Shown here: positions 35,086-44,599 of the stretch, piece by piece | How the letters are laid out: each line of letters opens with the position of its first letter | Numbering within the stretch: position 1 is the first letter of the stretch | Origin: Halopiger xanaduensis SH-6 | Lineage (GTDB): Archaea; Halobacteriota; Halobacteria; Halobacteriales; Natrialbaceae | Length of the DNA stretch: 64,000 nucleotides | Reading direction: 5' to 3' | Assembly (NCBI RefSeq): GCF_000217715.1 | Contig: NC_015666.1 | Span: 3,112,270-3,176,269, forward strand | Program-made: the position numbers and the translations under genes | Notes under the pieces: generated by a model | Seen by the model: the letters and a program-made list of their open reading frames with translations, nothing else | Told to the model about the DNA's origin: nothing | The model's database searches: none

Positions 35086-36567
35086 TCAGTACGATTTCGC
35101 GAAGTACGCGATCTCGTCCGCGGGCTCGCCGCAGACGCCGCACTCGTCCTCCTCGGGTTCGGGCACTTCGCCGGCTGTCTCGCCGCCCTCGTCCTCGAGG
35201 GGCTGCATGACGATCTCGGCGGCGACCTTCTCCTTGATGGCCTCCTCGCAGGCCTCGTCGCCGCACCACGGCGTCTTCACGTAGCCGCCGTGCTTGCCGA
35301 TCGTCCCCATGATCTCCTCGGGGCTGTGGGCCTCGCGGATGTTCTCCTCCAAGTTCTCCTCGGCGGTCTCGTAGAGCTTGTCGTAGATCTCCTCGAGGTG
35401 CGCGTCGACGGTGTCGACGATCTCGTCGCGGTCCCCGACGGACTGTTCGTTATCGGGCCGGTGGACGAGCGTGACTTCCTCGTCTTCGACCTCGTTGGGG
35501 CCGATTTCGAGCCGGAGGGGAACCCCGTTTAACTCGTGCTCGTTGAACTTGAAGCCCGGATTCCGCTCGTCGCGGTCGTCGAGTTCGACGCGGAAGCCGG
35601 CCTCCTCGAGTTCGTCGGCGATGTTTTCGGAGTACTCGAGGACGTCGTCCTTGGTGTCTTCCTGCCAGATCGGGACGATGACAACCTGCGTGGGCGCGAT
35701 GGTCGGGGGCAGCACGAGCCCCTGGTCGTCCGAGTGGGTCATCACGAGCGCGCCGAGCGCGCGCCAGGACAGGCCCCACGAGGTCGTGTAGGCCGTCCGC
35801 TCTTCCTCGTCCTCGTCGACGAAGGTGATGTCGAACGCCTCGGCGAAGGACTGGCCGAGGTGATGGCTAGTACCGCCCTGGACGGACTTGCCGTCTGGCA
35901 TCAGCGCCTCGACCGTGGTCGTAGTGTCGGCGCCGGGGAACTTGTCGTGCTCGGGTTTCTTGCCGCGCAGGACCGGGATGGCCAGCACGTCCTCGTAGAC
36001 GCGCTCGTACTGGCCCAGGCGGGTCCAGACCTCTTTCCAGGCGTCCTCGCTCGAGGCGTGGGCGGTGTGGCCCTCCTGCCACATGAACTCCTTCGTCCGG
36101 AAGAAGGGCTTGGTCTCGGTGGCCTCCCAGCGAACGACGGAACACCACTGGTTCAGCCGCAGGGGCAGATCGCGGTGGCTGCGAACCCAGTCGGCCATGA
36201 AGGGCGTGATGATCGACTCGCTCGTGGGACGAACGGCCAGGCGCTCCTCGAGTTCCTCGTGGCCGCCCTGGGTGACCCAGGCAACCTCGGGGTCGAACCC
36301 TTCGACGATGTCCTTCTCGCGCTCGAGGAAGGATTCGGGGATGAACATCGGGAAGTAGACGTTGTCGACGCCCGTGTCCTTGAACCAGCCGTCGAGCGCG
36401 TCCTGAATCGATTCCCAGAGTGCGTAGCCCCGAGGCTTGGTGACTATGAACCCGCCCATCGGCGCGTAGTCCGCGAGACCGGCCTTCTGGACGACTTCGG
36501 CGTACCACTCGCCGGGTTTGTGCGATTTCGACTCGGTGATCCCGAGTTCCTGACTCTCGTCGCTCAT
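35086..36567 (-). CDS. proS: Prolyl-tRNA synthetase, archaeal/eukaryotic type
   Basis: 493 residues from ATG 36567 (MSDESQELG), a better start than the codon six residues upstream. Class II catalytic core: motif 1 region YALWESIQDALD, motif 2 RPTSESI...RWEATETKPFFRTKEFMWQEGHTAH, motif 3 near GLSWRALGALVMTHSDDQG. An anticodon-binding domain follows, then the C-terminal zinc domain found in archaeal-type ProRS (PWCGDEAC...CGVCG) ending in a conserved Tyr. It charges tRNA-Pro. Confidence 0.96.
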   Translation of the reverse strand: MSDESQELGITESKSHKPGEWYAEVVQKAGLADYAPMGGFIVTKPRGYALWESIQDALDGWFKDTGVDNVYFPMFIPESFLEREKDIVEGFDPEVAWVTQGGHEELEERLAVRPTSESIITPFMADWVRSHRDLPLRLNQWCSVVRWEATETKPFFRTKEFMWQEGHTAHASSEDAWKEVWTRLGQYERVYEDVLAIPVLRGKKPEHDKFPGADTTTTVEALMPDGKSVQGGTSHHLGQSFAEAFDITFVDEDEEERTAYTTSWGLSWRALGALVMTHSDDQGLVLPPTIAPTQVVIVPIWQEDTKDDVLEYSENIADELEEAGFRVELDDRDERNPGFKFNEHELNGVPLRLEIGPNEVEDEEVTLVHRPDNEQSVGDRDEIVDTVDAHLEEIYDKLYETAEENLEENIREAHSPEEIMGTIGKHGGYVKTPWCGDEACEEAIKEKVAAEIVMQPLEDEGGETAGEVPEPEEDECGVCGEPADEIAYFAKSY

Positions 36568-36664
36568 ACATCGTCTCACTGCCACCGCGGGCTTAAACGA
36601 TACGAAGGGGCGACGCGACTCGAGCGCGGGCCGCCCGCGGCGGTCGGACCCCGATATCGGCGGC

Positions 36665-37198
36665 TCAGTCGCCGTCGGCGAACGACACGCCCGTCTCGAG
36701 GTCGTACTCCACGAACTCGGCTTCGTCCAGCGGCTCGCCGCCCTCGAAGCGGAACGCGCCGCGGACGCTCTTCCCCTCGAGGACCGTCGGCAGCCAGAGG
36801 CGGTCGTCCTCCCACATCTGTTCGTAGGGCACCTCGTCGATGTCGACCCACTCCGGGCGCGCCTCGTCGGAGGCCGTCGGCTCGCCGTCGAACGCGGTCG
36901 TCAGAAAGACGTGACAGAACGTGTGTTCCTCGCCGTCCAGCAGGAACCGGAGCTCGCCCGCCTTCTCGAGGTCCGCAGGGTCGATCTCGAGGCCGACCTC
37001 CTCGCGGGTCTCGCGGACCGCACACTCGCGGGGCGTTTCGTCGCCCTCGAGTTTGCCGCCGGGACCGTTGTACCACCCCTCGCCGAGGCCGCGCCGTTTC
37101 TCGATGAGGAGGACTTCGTTGGCGGTTTCGGCTGCGGTGTCGTCGCCGGCGCTGTCCGACCGCGAACGCATCGGAAAACACAGCGTCGCCTCGATCAT
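36665..37198 (-). CDS. Nudix hydrolase, MTH1-like
   Basis: 177 residues from ATG 37198; a longer open frame to 37939 overlaps the next gene on the same strand and is rejected. The Nudix box is complete: G-KLEGD-E-TPRECAV-RETREEVGL fits GX5EX7REUXEEXGU. The context GEGWYNGPGGKLE and the C-terminal WMWEDDRLWLP-like region (QMWEDDRLWLP) resemble MTH1/NUDT1 enzymes that hydrolyse oxidised purine nucleoside triphosphates. The substrate is inferred from that resemblance only. It lies just downstream of the helicase-nuclease operon, same strand. Confidence 0.87.
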   Translation of the reverse strand: MIEATLCFPMRSRSDSAGDDTAAETANEVLLIEKRRGLGEGWYNGPGGKLEGDETPRECAVRETREEVGLEIDPADLEKAGELRFLLDGEEHTFCHVFLTTAFDGEPTASDEARPEWVDIDEVPYEQMWEDDRLWLPTVLEGKSVRGAFRFEGGEPLDEAEFVEYDLETGVSFADGD

Positions 37199-37266
37199 AC
37201 GTAGCGGTTCGACTGCGGCGGAATAAACGCCAGTATTCGCGACGCGAGTCAAGCGACCGCAACCGA

Positions 37267-40200
37267 TCAATCGTCGGTCAGCGATCGCGACTCGAGGCCG
37301 GCCGTCCCGTCTTCTATCTCGAGGTACTCGTCGGGCGCACAACCGAGCGACCGATGCGGACAGTACTGACAGTGCTCGCCCGGCGTCGTCTCGAGGTAGG
37401 ACGGATCGTCGACGGCCTCGAGCGTCTCGCGGACGCTCGACCACGGGGGGAGGTCGTCGGGGTCGAACAGTTCGACGCGCGGTTCGTTGGCAGTATTCGC
37501 GTCCGCGCCCTCGAGATCGCCGACGTAGACGTAGCCGACGGCGCCGATCGGGTCGTCGAAGCGCCGCTCGCAGGCTCGGGCGTACAGCGCCAACTGGACC
37601 GCGCTGTCGGGGTCGATCCGTTCGGCCGTCGTCTTGTAGTCGAGGACGGCGAGGTCGCCGGCTCGCTCTTGTGTCCGCGTCAGTCCTGCATTCGCGTCGG
37701 CGGTCACTTCCGCGGGCAGCCGCCGAATCGAGTCCACGTACCCGATCACGTCCCCCGCTACGCCGTCGACCGACGACAGCGAGAACGGCACCTCGGCCGC
37801 GAGCGGTTCCCACTCCGCGACCGGCCGGCCGAACGCGGCCGCCGTCGCCTCGAAGTACCGGTCGATGCAGGCCAGCACCGGCTCGCGGTGCTCGAGTAGA
37901 TCCCGCGCGGTCAGGTGTCGAACGGCGGCCTCGCGCCACTCGGCGCGCGTCTCGTAGTCTCGGTAGAACGCCTCTTCGGCGACGTCGTGGAAGACCGTGC
38001 CGACGATCCGCGAGCCGCTGGCCGCGTTCTCGTCCGGCGAATCGACCGTCCCGAGGGGTAGCGGATCGTCGATCGCCGTCACGACGTGCTCGAGGTAGTG
38101 CTTTCGCGGACAGGTGTCGTGGGTCTCCATCGCGCTGTAGCTGTGGCGCATCGCAACCGGGAGTTCGGTCGCGTCCGAGAGCGTTTCAACCGGGAACCGG
38201 ACGGTATCGGTCGTCAACGCCGAGGGCTGGCGACCGCTCGGCAGCCGGATGGACTCGCGCACGTTCCCGTCGCCGTGGCTGGCGGCGTCGGCCGCTGGGA
38301 GTAGTGTCCCATCGCGTAACAGCCGCCCAAGCTGGTGGACGGTTTCGATCGCCTCGCGCGTCTCGAGCGGTTCGACGTCCCGGTCGTCGTAGTCGCTGTA
38401 GTAGGTGATCGAGCCCGGGGTCACGTCGGCGGAGCGGGCGATTTCGTCGGTTCGATCGGCGACCGTCTCGGGGTACTGCGTCTGGACCCGCTCGAAGCTC
38501 TCGGTCAGCGACGACCAGAGGTTCATCCGCTGGCCGGCGGTCGACCACTCGATGTCGGCCGCGAGGCAAGCGTCGGCCGTCGAGACGCCCAGTTCCTCCT
38601 CGCCGCCGTCGTAGTCGTACTCGGCGCCGAAGACGAACAGGTGGTTCTCGGCTCGAGTCAGCGCGACGTGGAGGACGCGCCACTCCTCCGCGACGGTCTC
38701 GGCGGCCAGATCCGCGAGTAGCGGCGAGTCGACCTCGTCGTCGAGGGTCGCCGCGAGCAACCGCTCCTGTGCGCGTTGGGCGTAGTCCGACTCGACGCAC
38801 CACTCCTCGTCGGAGAGGTAGGGGACGAGCACCGTGTCGAACTCGAGGCCCTTCGCCTGGTGGACGGTCATCACGTCGATCGAGTCCGACGACTGCGTGC
38901 CCCGCGTCCGTTCGCTGCCGCCGCCTCGAAGCGTTCGCTCTAACGCGTCGACAAATTCGGGCGTCAGCGTGCCGACGACGGTCTCGGGATCGTAGCGCTC
39001 GACGAACCGGTCGAGGTGATCGAGTTCCGCTCGCTCCTCGTCCGTGAGGAACCACTCGAGCCGCGTCAGATCGCGGAACCGGCGGACAAAGCCCGAGAGC
39101 GGGTAGACGTCCCGCAGCGTCGCGAGTTCCTCGAGGTGGTCGCGCGCCGTCTCGAGGCGGCCGGGGTTTTCGAGGTCGTCGGGATCGATATCAAAGACGG
39201 CGTCGTAGAGCGATCCCTCGCGTCCCCGACGCCGCTCCTGCAGCGTTCTCAGGTCCCCCTCCGAGAGCCGGTAGCGATACAGCAGCACCCGCCGGAGGTG
39301 GACGTCTGCGTCCGGATCGACGAGCGCGCGGAGGTAGGAGAGTACCGTCCGAATGCCGGGCGAAATCTCGCCCCGCGGCGAGCCGGAAATCTCGTAGGGG
39401 ATCCGCCGCTCCCGGAGTTCGTCCGCGACCGCCTGCGCGTGGCGGTTCGTCCGGACGATGACCGCGACGTCCTCGAGGCTCCGCTGGGGAACGGTTTCGG
39501 CTTCGCCGTTGAGCAGCCTCGAGACGGTCGTCGCGACCTGGTCGGCCGTCGACTCGGGGATGTCGGCGCTCTCGACTTTGACGACGCGGTCGACGGGCTC
39601 CGCGGTGTCGTCCGCGTTCTCGCCGCGATCCCGATCGACCTCGCGCAGCGTCTTCGAGGACTGGAGCCCGTAATCGCAGTAGTTCGTGAGATCGAGAATC
39701 TCCTGGCGCGAGCGGAAGTTGAGCTCGAGTTCGATCGACTCGTGGTCGTCGTACTCGTCGGCGAGCCGATCCAGCCCCTCGCGGTCGGTGCCCCGCCAGC
39801 CGTAGATCGCCTGATCCTTGTCGCCGATCGCGAGCAGGTTCGGCCGGTCGGGGCCGCCGGTCAGTTCGGTGATGAGGCCGAACTGCGTCTCGTCGGTGTC
39901 CTGGAACTCGTCGCAGTAGACCTGTTCCCACTGACCGGTGATCTCGTCGGCGATCGCCTCGTCGTCCAGCAACTCCGTGGCCGTCCGCACCAGTTCGTCG
40001 AAATCCAGCGCCCGCTCCTCGGCGAGGGTTTCGTGGTAGTCCGCGTAGACGTCGGCGTAGTGGCGCGCCAGCCGGAGGAACTCGACGTAGTGTTTCAGCC
40101 GGCCGAACGGGCTCTGCTCTATGCGCTCCGTTTTCTGCCGCCAGATCTCGTTGCCGAACAGCGCCCGCGGCAGCTGTTTTGTCGTCGGCTCCTCGAGCGA

Positions 40201-41028
40201 GAGCGCCTCGATGGTCTCGGTCACGCAGGTCTGGAGGACCCGCAGGTAGCGGTCGACGTCCTGCACGACGTCGTCCTCGCGGAACGGTTCGGGCGACTCG
40301 GCGATCTTCTCGCGGCAGTACTCGACGAGTTTCCCGTAGCCGACCAGCGACTCGCGGGCCGTCTCGAGGTGCTCGTCGCGGTTGAAGTATCGCAGGCCCT
40401 CGTTGTCGAAGGAGAGGTTCCGACCGGCGCGGCGCTCGAGCCAGAGGACGAACTCGTTGCAGAGTTCGATCGTCCGCACGTCAGGGAGCCCCGCACGGAG
40501 TCGCTCGGGGGTGACGTCCTCTTGGCTCATCGTCCGGATGAAGTCGTCGACGGCGTCGGTGAGGTCCGACCGGGGTCCGTTGCGCTCGGGCGAGGCCGCG
40601 AAGCCGTAGTCGTTCGTCGCGAGCAGGCGGCCGACGATCCGGCGGCGCGTGTGCTCGGTGACGATCTCGAACTCCGGCGAGTAGCCGAGGGAGTAGGCGT
40701 ACTCGCGGACGAGCCGGTAGCAAAACGAGTGGTACGTGTAGACGTCGATGGCCGCCGCGGTCTCCGGGTCGAGCCGCTCGGCGACGGCGTCGCGGATGCT
40801 GCCGGCCGCCTCGTTCGCGAAGGTAAGCACCAGCACGTCGTCCGGATCGACGTCGCCGTTCTCGATGGCGTGCTCGATCCGCATGAGCATCGTCGTCGTC
40901 TTCCCGGTGCCGGCGCCCGCGTCGACGGAGATACAGGCCGCGTCGCTGTCGATGACCGCCCGCTGGTTGCCCTTCGGCTCGAGGCCCGCTTCTGCTGTGA
41001 CGTCTCGTCGCTCGGTGTCTTCAGCCAT
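37267..41028 (-). CDS. AddA/UvrD-like helicase fused to RecB-type nuclease with Fe-S cysteines
   Basis: 1253 residues from ATG 41028, which overlaps the upstream stop by 8 nt. All SF1A helicase motifs are present: Walker A AGAGTGKT (37-44), motif II YCDEFQDT, motif III IGDKDQAIYGWRGTD, motif IV LNFRSRQEI, motif V DVMTVHQAKGLEFD and motif VI LHVALTRAENHLFVFG. The C-terminal ~300 residues form a RecB-type PD-(D/E)XK nuclease: GYVDSI and LDYKTTAER supply the acidic and Lys residues. One Cys in ETHDTCPRKHYL and C-x2-C-x5-C near the end (GEHCQYCPHRSLGC) would hold a 4Fe-4S cluster. Size and layout match bacterial AddA; the cluster is more typical of AddB and Cas4. Predicted 3'-5' motor and end-resecting nuclease. 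Confidence 0.88.
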   Translation of the reverse strand: MAEDTERRDVTAEAGLEPKGNQRAVIDSDAACISVDAGAGTGKTTTMLMRIEHAIENGDVDPDDVLVLTFANEAAGSIRDAVAERLDPETAAAIDVYTYHSFCYRLVREYAYSLGYSPEFEIVTEHTRRRIVGRLLATNDYGFAASPERNGPRSDLTDAVDDFIRTMSQEDVTPERLRAGLPDVRTIELCNEFVLWLERRAGRNLSFDNEGLRYFNRDEHLETARESLVGYGKLVEYCREKIAESPEPFREDDVVQDVDRYLRVLQTCVTETIEALSLEEPTTKQLPRALFGNEIWRQKTERIEQSPFGRLKHYVEFLRLARHYADVYADYHETLAEERALDFDELVRTATELLDDEAIADEITGQWEQVYCDEFQDTDETQFGLITELTGGPDRPNLLAIGDKDQAIYGWRGTDREGLDRLADEYDDHESIELELNFRSRQEILDLTNYCDYGLQSSKTLREVDRDRGENADDTAEPVDRVVKVESADIPESTADQVATTVSRLLNGEAETVPQRSLEDVAVIVRTNRHAQAVADELRERRIPYEISGSPRGEISPGIRTVLSYLRALVDPDADVHLRRVLLYRYRLSEGDLRTLQERRRGREGSLYDAVFDIDPDDLENPGRLETARDHLEELATLRDVYPLSGFVRRFRDLTRLEWFLTDEERAELDHLDRFVERYDPETVVGTLTPEFVDALERTLRGGGSERTRGTQSSDSIDVMTVHQAKGLEFDTVLVPYLSDEEWCVESDYAQRAQERLLAATLDDEVDSPLLADLAAETVAEEWRVLHVALTRAENHLFVFGAEYDYDGGEEELGVSTADACLAADIEWSTAGQRMNLWSSLTESFERVQTQYPETVADRTDEIARSADVTPGSITYYSDYDDRDVEPLETREAIETVHQLGRLLRDGTLLPAADAASHGDGNVRESIRLPSGRQPSALTTDTVRFPVETLSDATELPVAMRHSYSAMETHDTCPRKHYLEHVVTAIDDPLPLGTVDSPDENAASGSRIVGTVFHDVAEEAFYRDYETRAEWREAAVRHLTARDLLEHREPVLACIDRYFEATAAAFGRPVAEWEPLAAEVPFSLSSVDGVAGDVIGYVDSIRRLPAEVTADANAGLTRTQERAGDLAVLDYKTTAERIDPDSAVQLALYARACERRFDDPIGAVGYVYVGDLEGADANTANEPRVELFDPDDLPPWSSVRETLEAVDDPSYLETTPGEHCQYCPHRSLGCAPDEYLEIEDGTAGLESRSLTDD

Positions 41029-42142
41029 CGAATCGAACCTCCTCGGCGATGTACTCCCCGCAGCAAACCGTGTACGCGCAATCGGGGCAGGCGTGCTCCG
41101 CGACCTGTTCCCACCGATCTGACGGGTCGAACCCGCCCGCGACGATTCGACCGACGACCGACGCGAGTCGGTTATCGACCGTCTCGTTTCGGTGTTCGTG
41201 AGTCCTGCCGTAGGTGAGGTGATCGATGTAGACGTCGGTGAGGTCGACCGGCTCGAGGTCGGTCTCGACCGTTCCGCGAACCCAGTTGACCGACGTGCCC
41301 GATCGGTCGGCCAGCGGAATCTGGACGTAGCGACAGGTGCGGTCCTCGAGGCCGAGCCGATCACACAGGTTCCGCAGTCCGTCGAGCACGACGGCGGTCT
41401 CGAACAGCGCGCCCACGGAGCCGGGTTCGAACGCCTCCGCCTCGGGGTCGAAGTGGTCGACGAACAGCTCCGCGACGCGCTCCCAGTCGGAGCGGTAGCG
41501 CAACAGCCCGAGCGGTCGGACCGTGGGGACGAATCGAACCCCGACGACTGACGAGCCGTCGCCGTAGACGTAGTCGACGGCCACACCGACCGTTACCTCG
41601 TCCGGCCCTCCGTCGAGGGTGCCGTCGAGATCCGGCGTGACGTCGCTCGAGAGCCGGATATCGGGACCGAGCAGGTCGTCGGCGCTCGCGGATCCGTCGC
41701 TGGTCCGGAGCAGTTGGCCGACGCCCGCCGCGTGATCTGCACCGACGGCTTCGACGTACGCCGTCACCGTCGCCTCGAGGACGCGCCGTTCGTGGCGGCG
41801 CTGTTCTCGGGAGTGGAACCGTTCGTCGTGTTCGTTCCACAGCGTTGCCAATCGGTCGAGCGCGACGTCCTCGAGGGCGTCTGCAGCGTCGTCGTTGGTA
41901 CCACTACCACTATCACCGCCATCGTCGATTTCGACCCGCTCGAGTGCGGTACAGAGAGCCCGGCGTAGCAGGTCGATGCGGTCCGCGGTCGCGGCGGCCG
42001 CATCGTCCTCGTCGCCGTCGAACTCGTGGACGTGCGCGAACTCGTACCGGCGCGGACAGCGGAGGTAGGTTCGGATGCCGTCGGCGGAAAGGATCGGCCG
42101 ATCCTCGCCCGTTTCTCCGCCGGTCGCGGCACTGTCAGTCAT
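41021..42142 (-). CDS. AddB C-terminal-like / Cas4-like protein with Fe-S ligands but degenerate nuclease centre
   Basis: 373 residues. Near the N-terminus is YLRCPRRYEFAH, and at the C-terminus C-x2-C-x5-C (EHACPDCAYTVCCG). Together these give the four-Cys iron-sulphur staple of AddB and Cas4 nuclease domains. In between, VGVAVDYVYGDGSSVVGVRF corresponds to the catalytic region, but the expected (D/E)-x-K strand is VGVRF, so nuclease activity is doubtful. It overlaps both neighbours by 8 nt, in an operon with the helicase-like protein upstream and the AddA-like protein downstream. Together with the upstream gene it has the length of one bacterial AddB. Confidence 0.75.
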   Translation of the reverse strand: MTDSAATGGETGEDRPILSADGIRTYLRCPRRYEFAHVHEFDGDEDDAAAATADRIDLLRRALCTALERVEIDDGGDSGSGTNDDAADALEDVALDRLATLWNEHDERFHSREQRRHERRVLEATVTAYVEAVGADHAAGVGQLLRTSDGSASADDLLGPDIRLSSDVTPDLDGTLDGGPDEVTVGVAVDYVYGDGSSVVGVRFVPTVRPLGLLRYRSDWERVAELFVDHFDPEAEAFEPGSVGALFETAVVLDGLRNLCDRLGLEDRTCRYVQIPLADRSGTSVNWVRGTVETDLEPVDLTDVYIDHLTYGRTHEHRNETVDNRLASVVGRIVAGGFDPSDRWEQVAEHACPDCAYTVCCGEYIAEEVRFDG

Positions 42143-44438
42143 TCCGGACCACCTCGCCCGCCGCGAACTCGAACTGCGAGCGGACCGCCTCGGCGAGTTC
42201 GTCGTCGACGTCGCCCTCCTCGAGGACGACGGCGATTTCCTCGAACAGCTCCTCGGTGTCGGCCAGATCGGCCTCGCCGCCCGTGCTCGCCTCGCGAAGC
42301 ACCCGCTCGAGTTCGGCGCGGGGCTGGTCGAGCAGCGCCTCGAGCGCGTTCGTCTCGCCGTGGATCGCGGCGCCGGCCGCGGCGTCGGCGTCCTCGAGGG
42401 CGAGCCCGGGCGTCGATTCGAGCAGCTTCAAGTAGCGAGAACGGTCGTAGGTGCGGCGCAGGCCGCCGGAACCGCGCTCGTACGAACAGCAGTAGAGGCG
42501 GGCCGTCGCCGCGCGGGCGCCGAGCGCGAGCCGGCGCCGGGCCCGCTGGGCGTGGTAGGTCTCGAAGGGGTCGCCGTCGGCCGTTGCGAACGTCGCTTCG
42601 AGGTCCTCCGTGGAAGGGTCGGTGACGGCCGGGTAGTGGGGCATCTCCCGGAGCCACGCCGACGGGAACAGTTGGGTGAGGAACTGCTCGCCCGGATAGG
42701 TGTCGTCGATCAGGTCCAGCAGGAAGACGACCTCGCGGGCGTCGTACTTGAGGTCGTCGACGGCGCAGACCGTCACGCCGCCGGTCGGGGACCGGGTCTC
42801 GACCGCGTGGACGTAGGGCGCGTCGTATCTGATCGTCCGCCGGAGCATCCGGTGCAGCCCCTCCCAGTCGGGCCCCACGAGGTCCGTCTCCTCGACGAAC
42901 CGGGCGATCTCGAGCACGCGGCGGACGCTCGCGTACTGCTCGCGGGCGTCGACCCAGTCCTCGCCCGCGGCGATCCGGCCCTTCAGATCCGTCCGGAGGA
43001 GCCACCGCCGGAGCGAGTCGGTGATGCTCGCGCCGGTACAGTCCTCGAGCAGGGCGGGCGAGAAGTCGTCGACGCGGGCGCGCAGGCGCTCGAGTTCGCG
43101 GTCGTAGTCGGCGTCGCCGGCGGTCGTCGCGCCGGCGTCGATTCGGGGCCCGTCGCGTTCGCGCTCGCACTGCACGCTGATGAACGCGTAGAGTTCGTTC
43201 ACCGCGGGATCCTCCGCGAGCGACGGCGTGCCGATCGTCGCGGTCGGGACGCCAGCCTCGCGGAGTCGGCGCCGCGTCTCGGGGACCCGCTCGATGCTCG
43301 GCACCGCGACGGCGAACGCGTCGTAGCTCCGGTCCCGACGGTCCGAAAGCGACTGGATCTCGGTGGCGACGGCGCCGACCTGTTCGCGGGCGGTTCCGGT
43401 TCGGATGTGTCGGGCGCGGCCGACCGGCTCGCGGGTCGCACCGGTTGCCGTTTTTCGGTCCCGCGTCCCGTCGTCTCGAGTCGTCTGATTGGCGGCTTGG
43501 GGCCTCTCGCCGGTCGCGAGAAACCTCGCGATCGCCGCGTGGGGTGGCGAGCTCCGGTCGGCATTCGCAGCGCCGCCGGCTGCGATAGCGTCGGGGTCCG
43601 ACGCCGAGCCCGGCGAGACCGGGACCGTCTCCACCTCGAGGCGGTCCCCGACCACATCGTCGATGGTTCCCGGCTCGACGCGCGTGCGTTCGACGCTGGC
43701 GTGGCGCTCCCCGAGACAGACTAACTCGACGTCGCCGGTGAGCGCGGCGAGGTACCGACGATCGAGCCGGCGGTACTCCTCGAACTCGACCGCGAGGACG
43801 GCGTCGAACGAAGCCGTTACACGATCGCGGAGGCCGTCGGCGTTCGCCTCGAGGAGATCGACTGCCCGGGGGATCACGTCCGCCCGCTCGACGAACCCGC
43901 GGGACTCGAGTTCCTCGTGGAAGCGGTCGTTCATCGCGTAGAGGAAGGCCAGGCAGTCGTGGACCGCCCGCTCGTCCAGGTCCGCAAGTCGAAGCCGCTG
44001 GCGGGTCGCCTCGAGCAGCAGTTGCCCGACGTCGCGGGTGAAGCTCTCGTGGGCCGCGGCCCGCTCGAGGTAGGGCGGGACCTCGCGGCTCGCGCCGTCG
44101 ATCACCAGCGAGATGAGTTCGATACGCTCCTCGTACTCGAGTCGGTCCAGCGTCGGGTCGTACTCCTCTACGACCTTCGAGGCGTGTTCCGGCACCGACT
44201 CGACTCGCGGGGACTGCGGAGTTCCGTCGGCCACCTCGGCGCCGGCGAGCGCGTCGGTGAGCGACTCCAGTCCCGCCGGGTGTCGCTTGAGCACCAGCAC
44301 GTTCCGCGGGCCGTGTTCGGCGGCCAGCGCGGCGTACTCGTCGGCGACGAACTCGAGGAGGGCGTCGCTCGGCGCCGGCGCGGCCAGCAGTTTACAGCGC
44401 CCCTCGAGATCGGCGTCGGCGGTGCGGGACCGAGACAT
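42135..44438 (-). CDS. AddB/RecC-like inactivated helicase subunit
   Basis: 767 residues. The N-terminus (LLAAPAPSDALLEFVADEYAAL) sits where an SF1 P-loop would be but lacks G-x-GK(T/S). Further on are degenerate helicase-fold segments. Around residue 570, VCAVDDLKYDAREVVFLLDLIDDTYPGEQF matches the AddB/RecC pattern in which a strand ending in FVLGL-D-x-FP precedes the last helicase motifs. An acidic, low-complexity insert lies around 255-330. It is the first gene of the three-gene operon, so it probably acts as the scanning or scaffold subunit. I infer an AddB-like role from order, length and these motifs; overall similarity must be low. Confidence 0.7.
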   Translation of the reverse strand: MSRSRTADADLEGRCKLLAAPAPSDALLEFVADEYAALAAEHGPRNVLVLKRHPAGLESLTDALAGAEVADGTPQSPRVESVPEHASKVVEEYDPTLDRLEYEERIELISLVIDGASREVPPYLERAAAHESFTRDVGQLLLEATRQRLRLADLDERAVHDCLAFLYAMNDRFHEELESRGFVERADVIPRAVDLLEANADGLRDRVTASFDAVLAVEFEEYRRLDRRYLAALTGDVELVCLGERHASVERTRVEPGTIDDVVGDRLEVETVPVSPGSASDPDAIAAGGAANADRSSPPHAAIARFLATGERPQAANQTTRDDGTRDRKTATGATREPVGRARHIRTGTAREQVGAVATEIQSLSDRRDRSYDAFAVAVPSIERVPETRRRLREAGVPTATIGTPSLAEDPAVNELYAFISVQCERERDGPRIDAGATTAGDADYDRELERLRARVDDFSPALLEDCTGASITDSLRRWLLRTDLKGRIAAGEDWVDAREQYASVRRVLEIARFVEETDLVGPDWEGLHRMLRRTIRYDAPYVHAVETRSPTGGVTVCAVDDLKYDAREVVFLLDLIDDTYPGEQFLTQLFPSAWLREMPHYPAVTDPSTEDLEATFATADGDPFETYHAQRARRRLALGARAATARLYCCSYERGSGGLRRTYDRSRYLKLLESTPGLALEDADAAAGAAIHGETNALEALLDQPRAELERVLREASTGGEADLADTEELFEEIAVVLEEGDVDDELAEAVRSQFEFAAGEVVRND

Positions 44439-44567
44439 CGGTGACTGTCCCCGTGTATGCTCGACTACGTACTTAAATGTGCGCCGCCACGCGGCCCGTC
44501 GTTTTCACGGACGACGGCGGCCCGCTGGGGCGCTCGACTATCGTGCGCTGCGATACCTGTTGACAAT

Positions 44568-44575
44568 TCTTATTA
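44568..44575 (+). promoter_or_regulatory. TATA box of the CBS-domain gene
   Basis: TCTTATTA centred ~28 nt before ATG 44600, in the 161-bp divergent region shared with the helicase-nuclease operon. Confidence 0.55.
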
Positions 44576-44599
44576 CCGGACCGTTCTATAGCAACGGGT

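Noticed and set aside
37199-37939. N-terminal extension of the Nudix gene
   Set aside because: It would overlap ~670 bp of the AddA-like gene on the same strand in another frame; the Nudix fold is complete from 37198.
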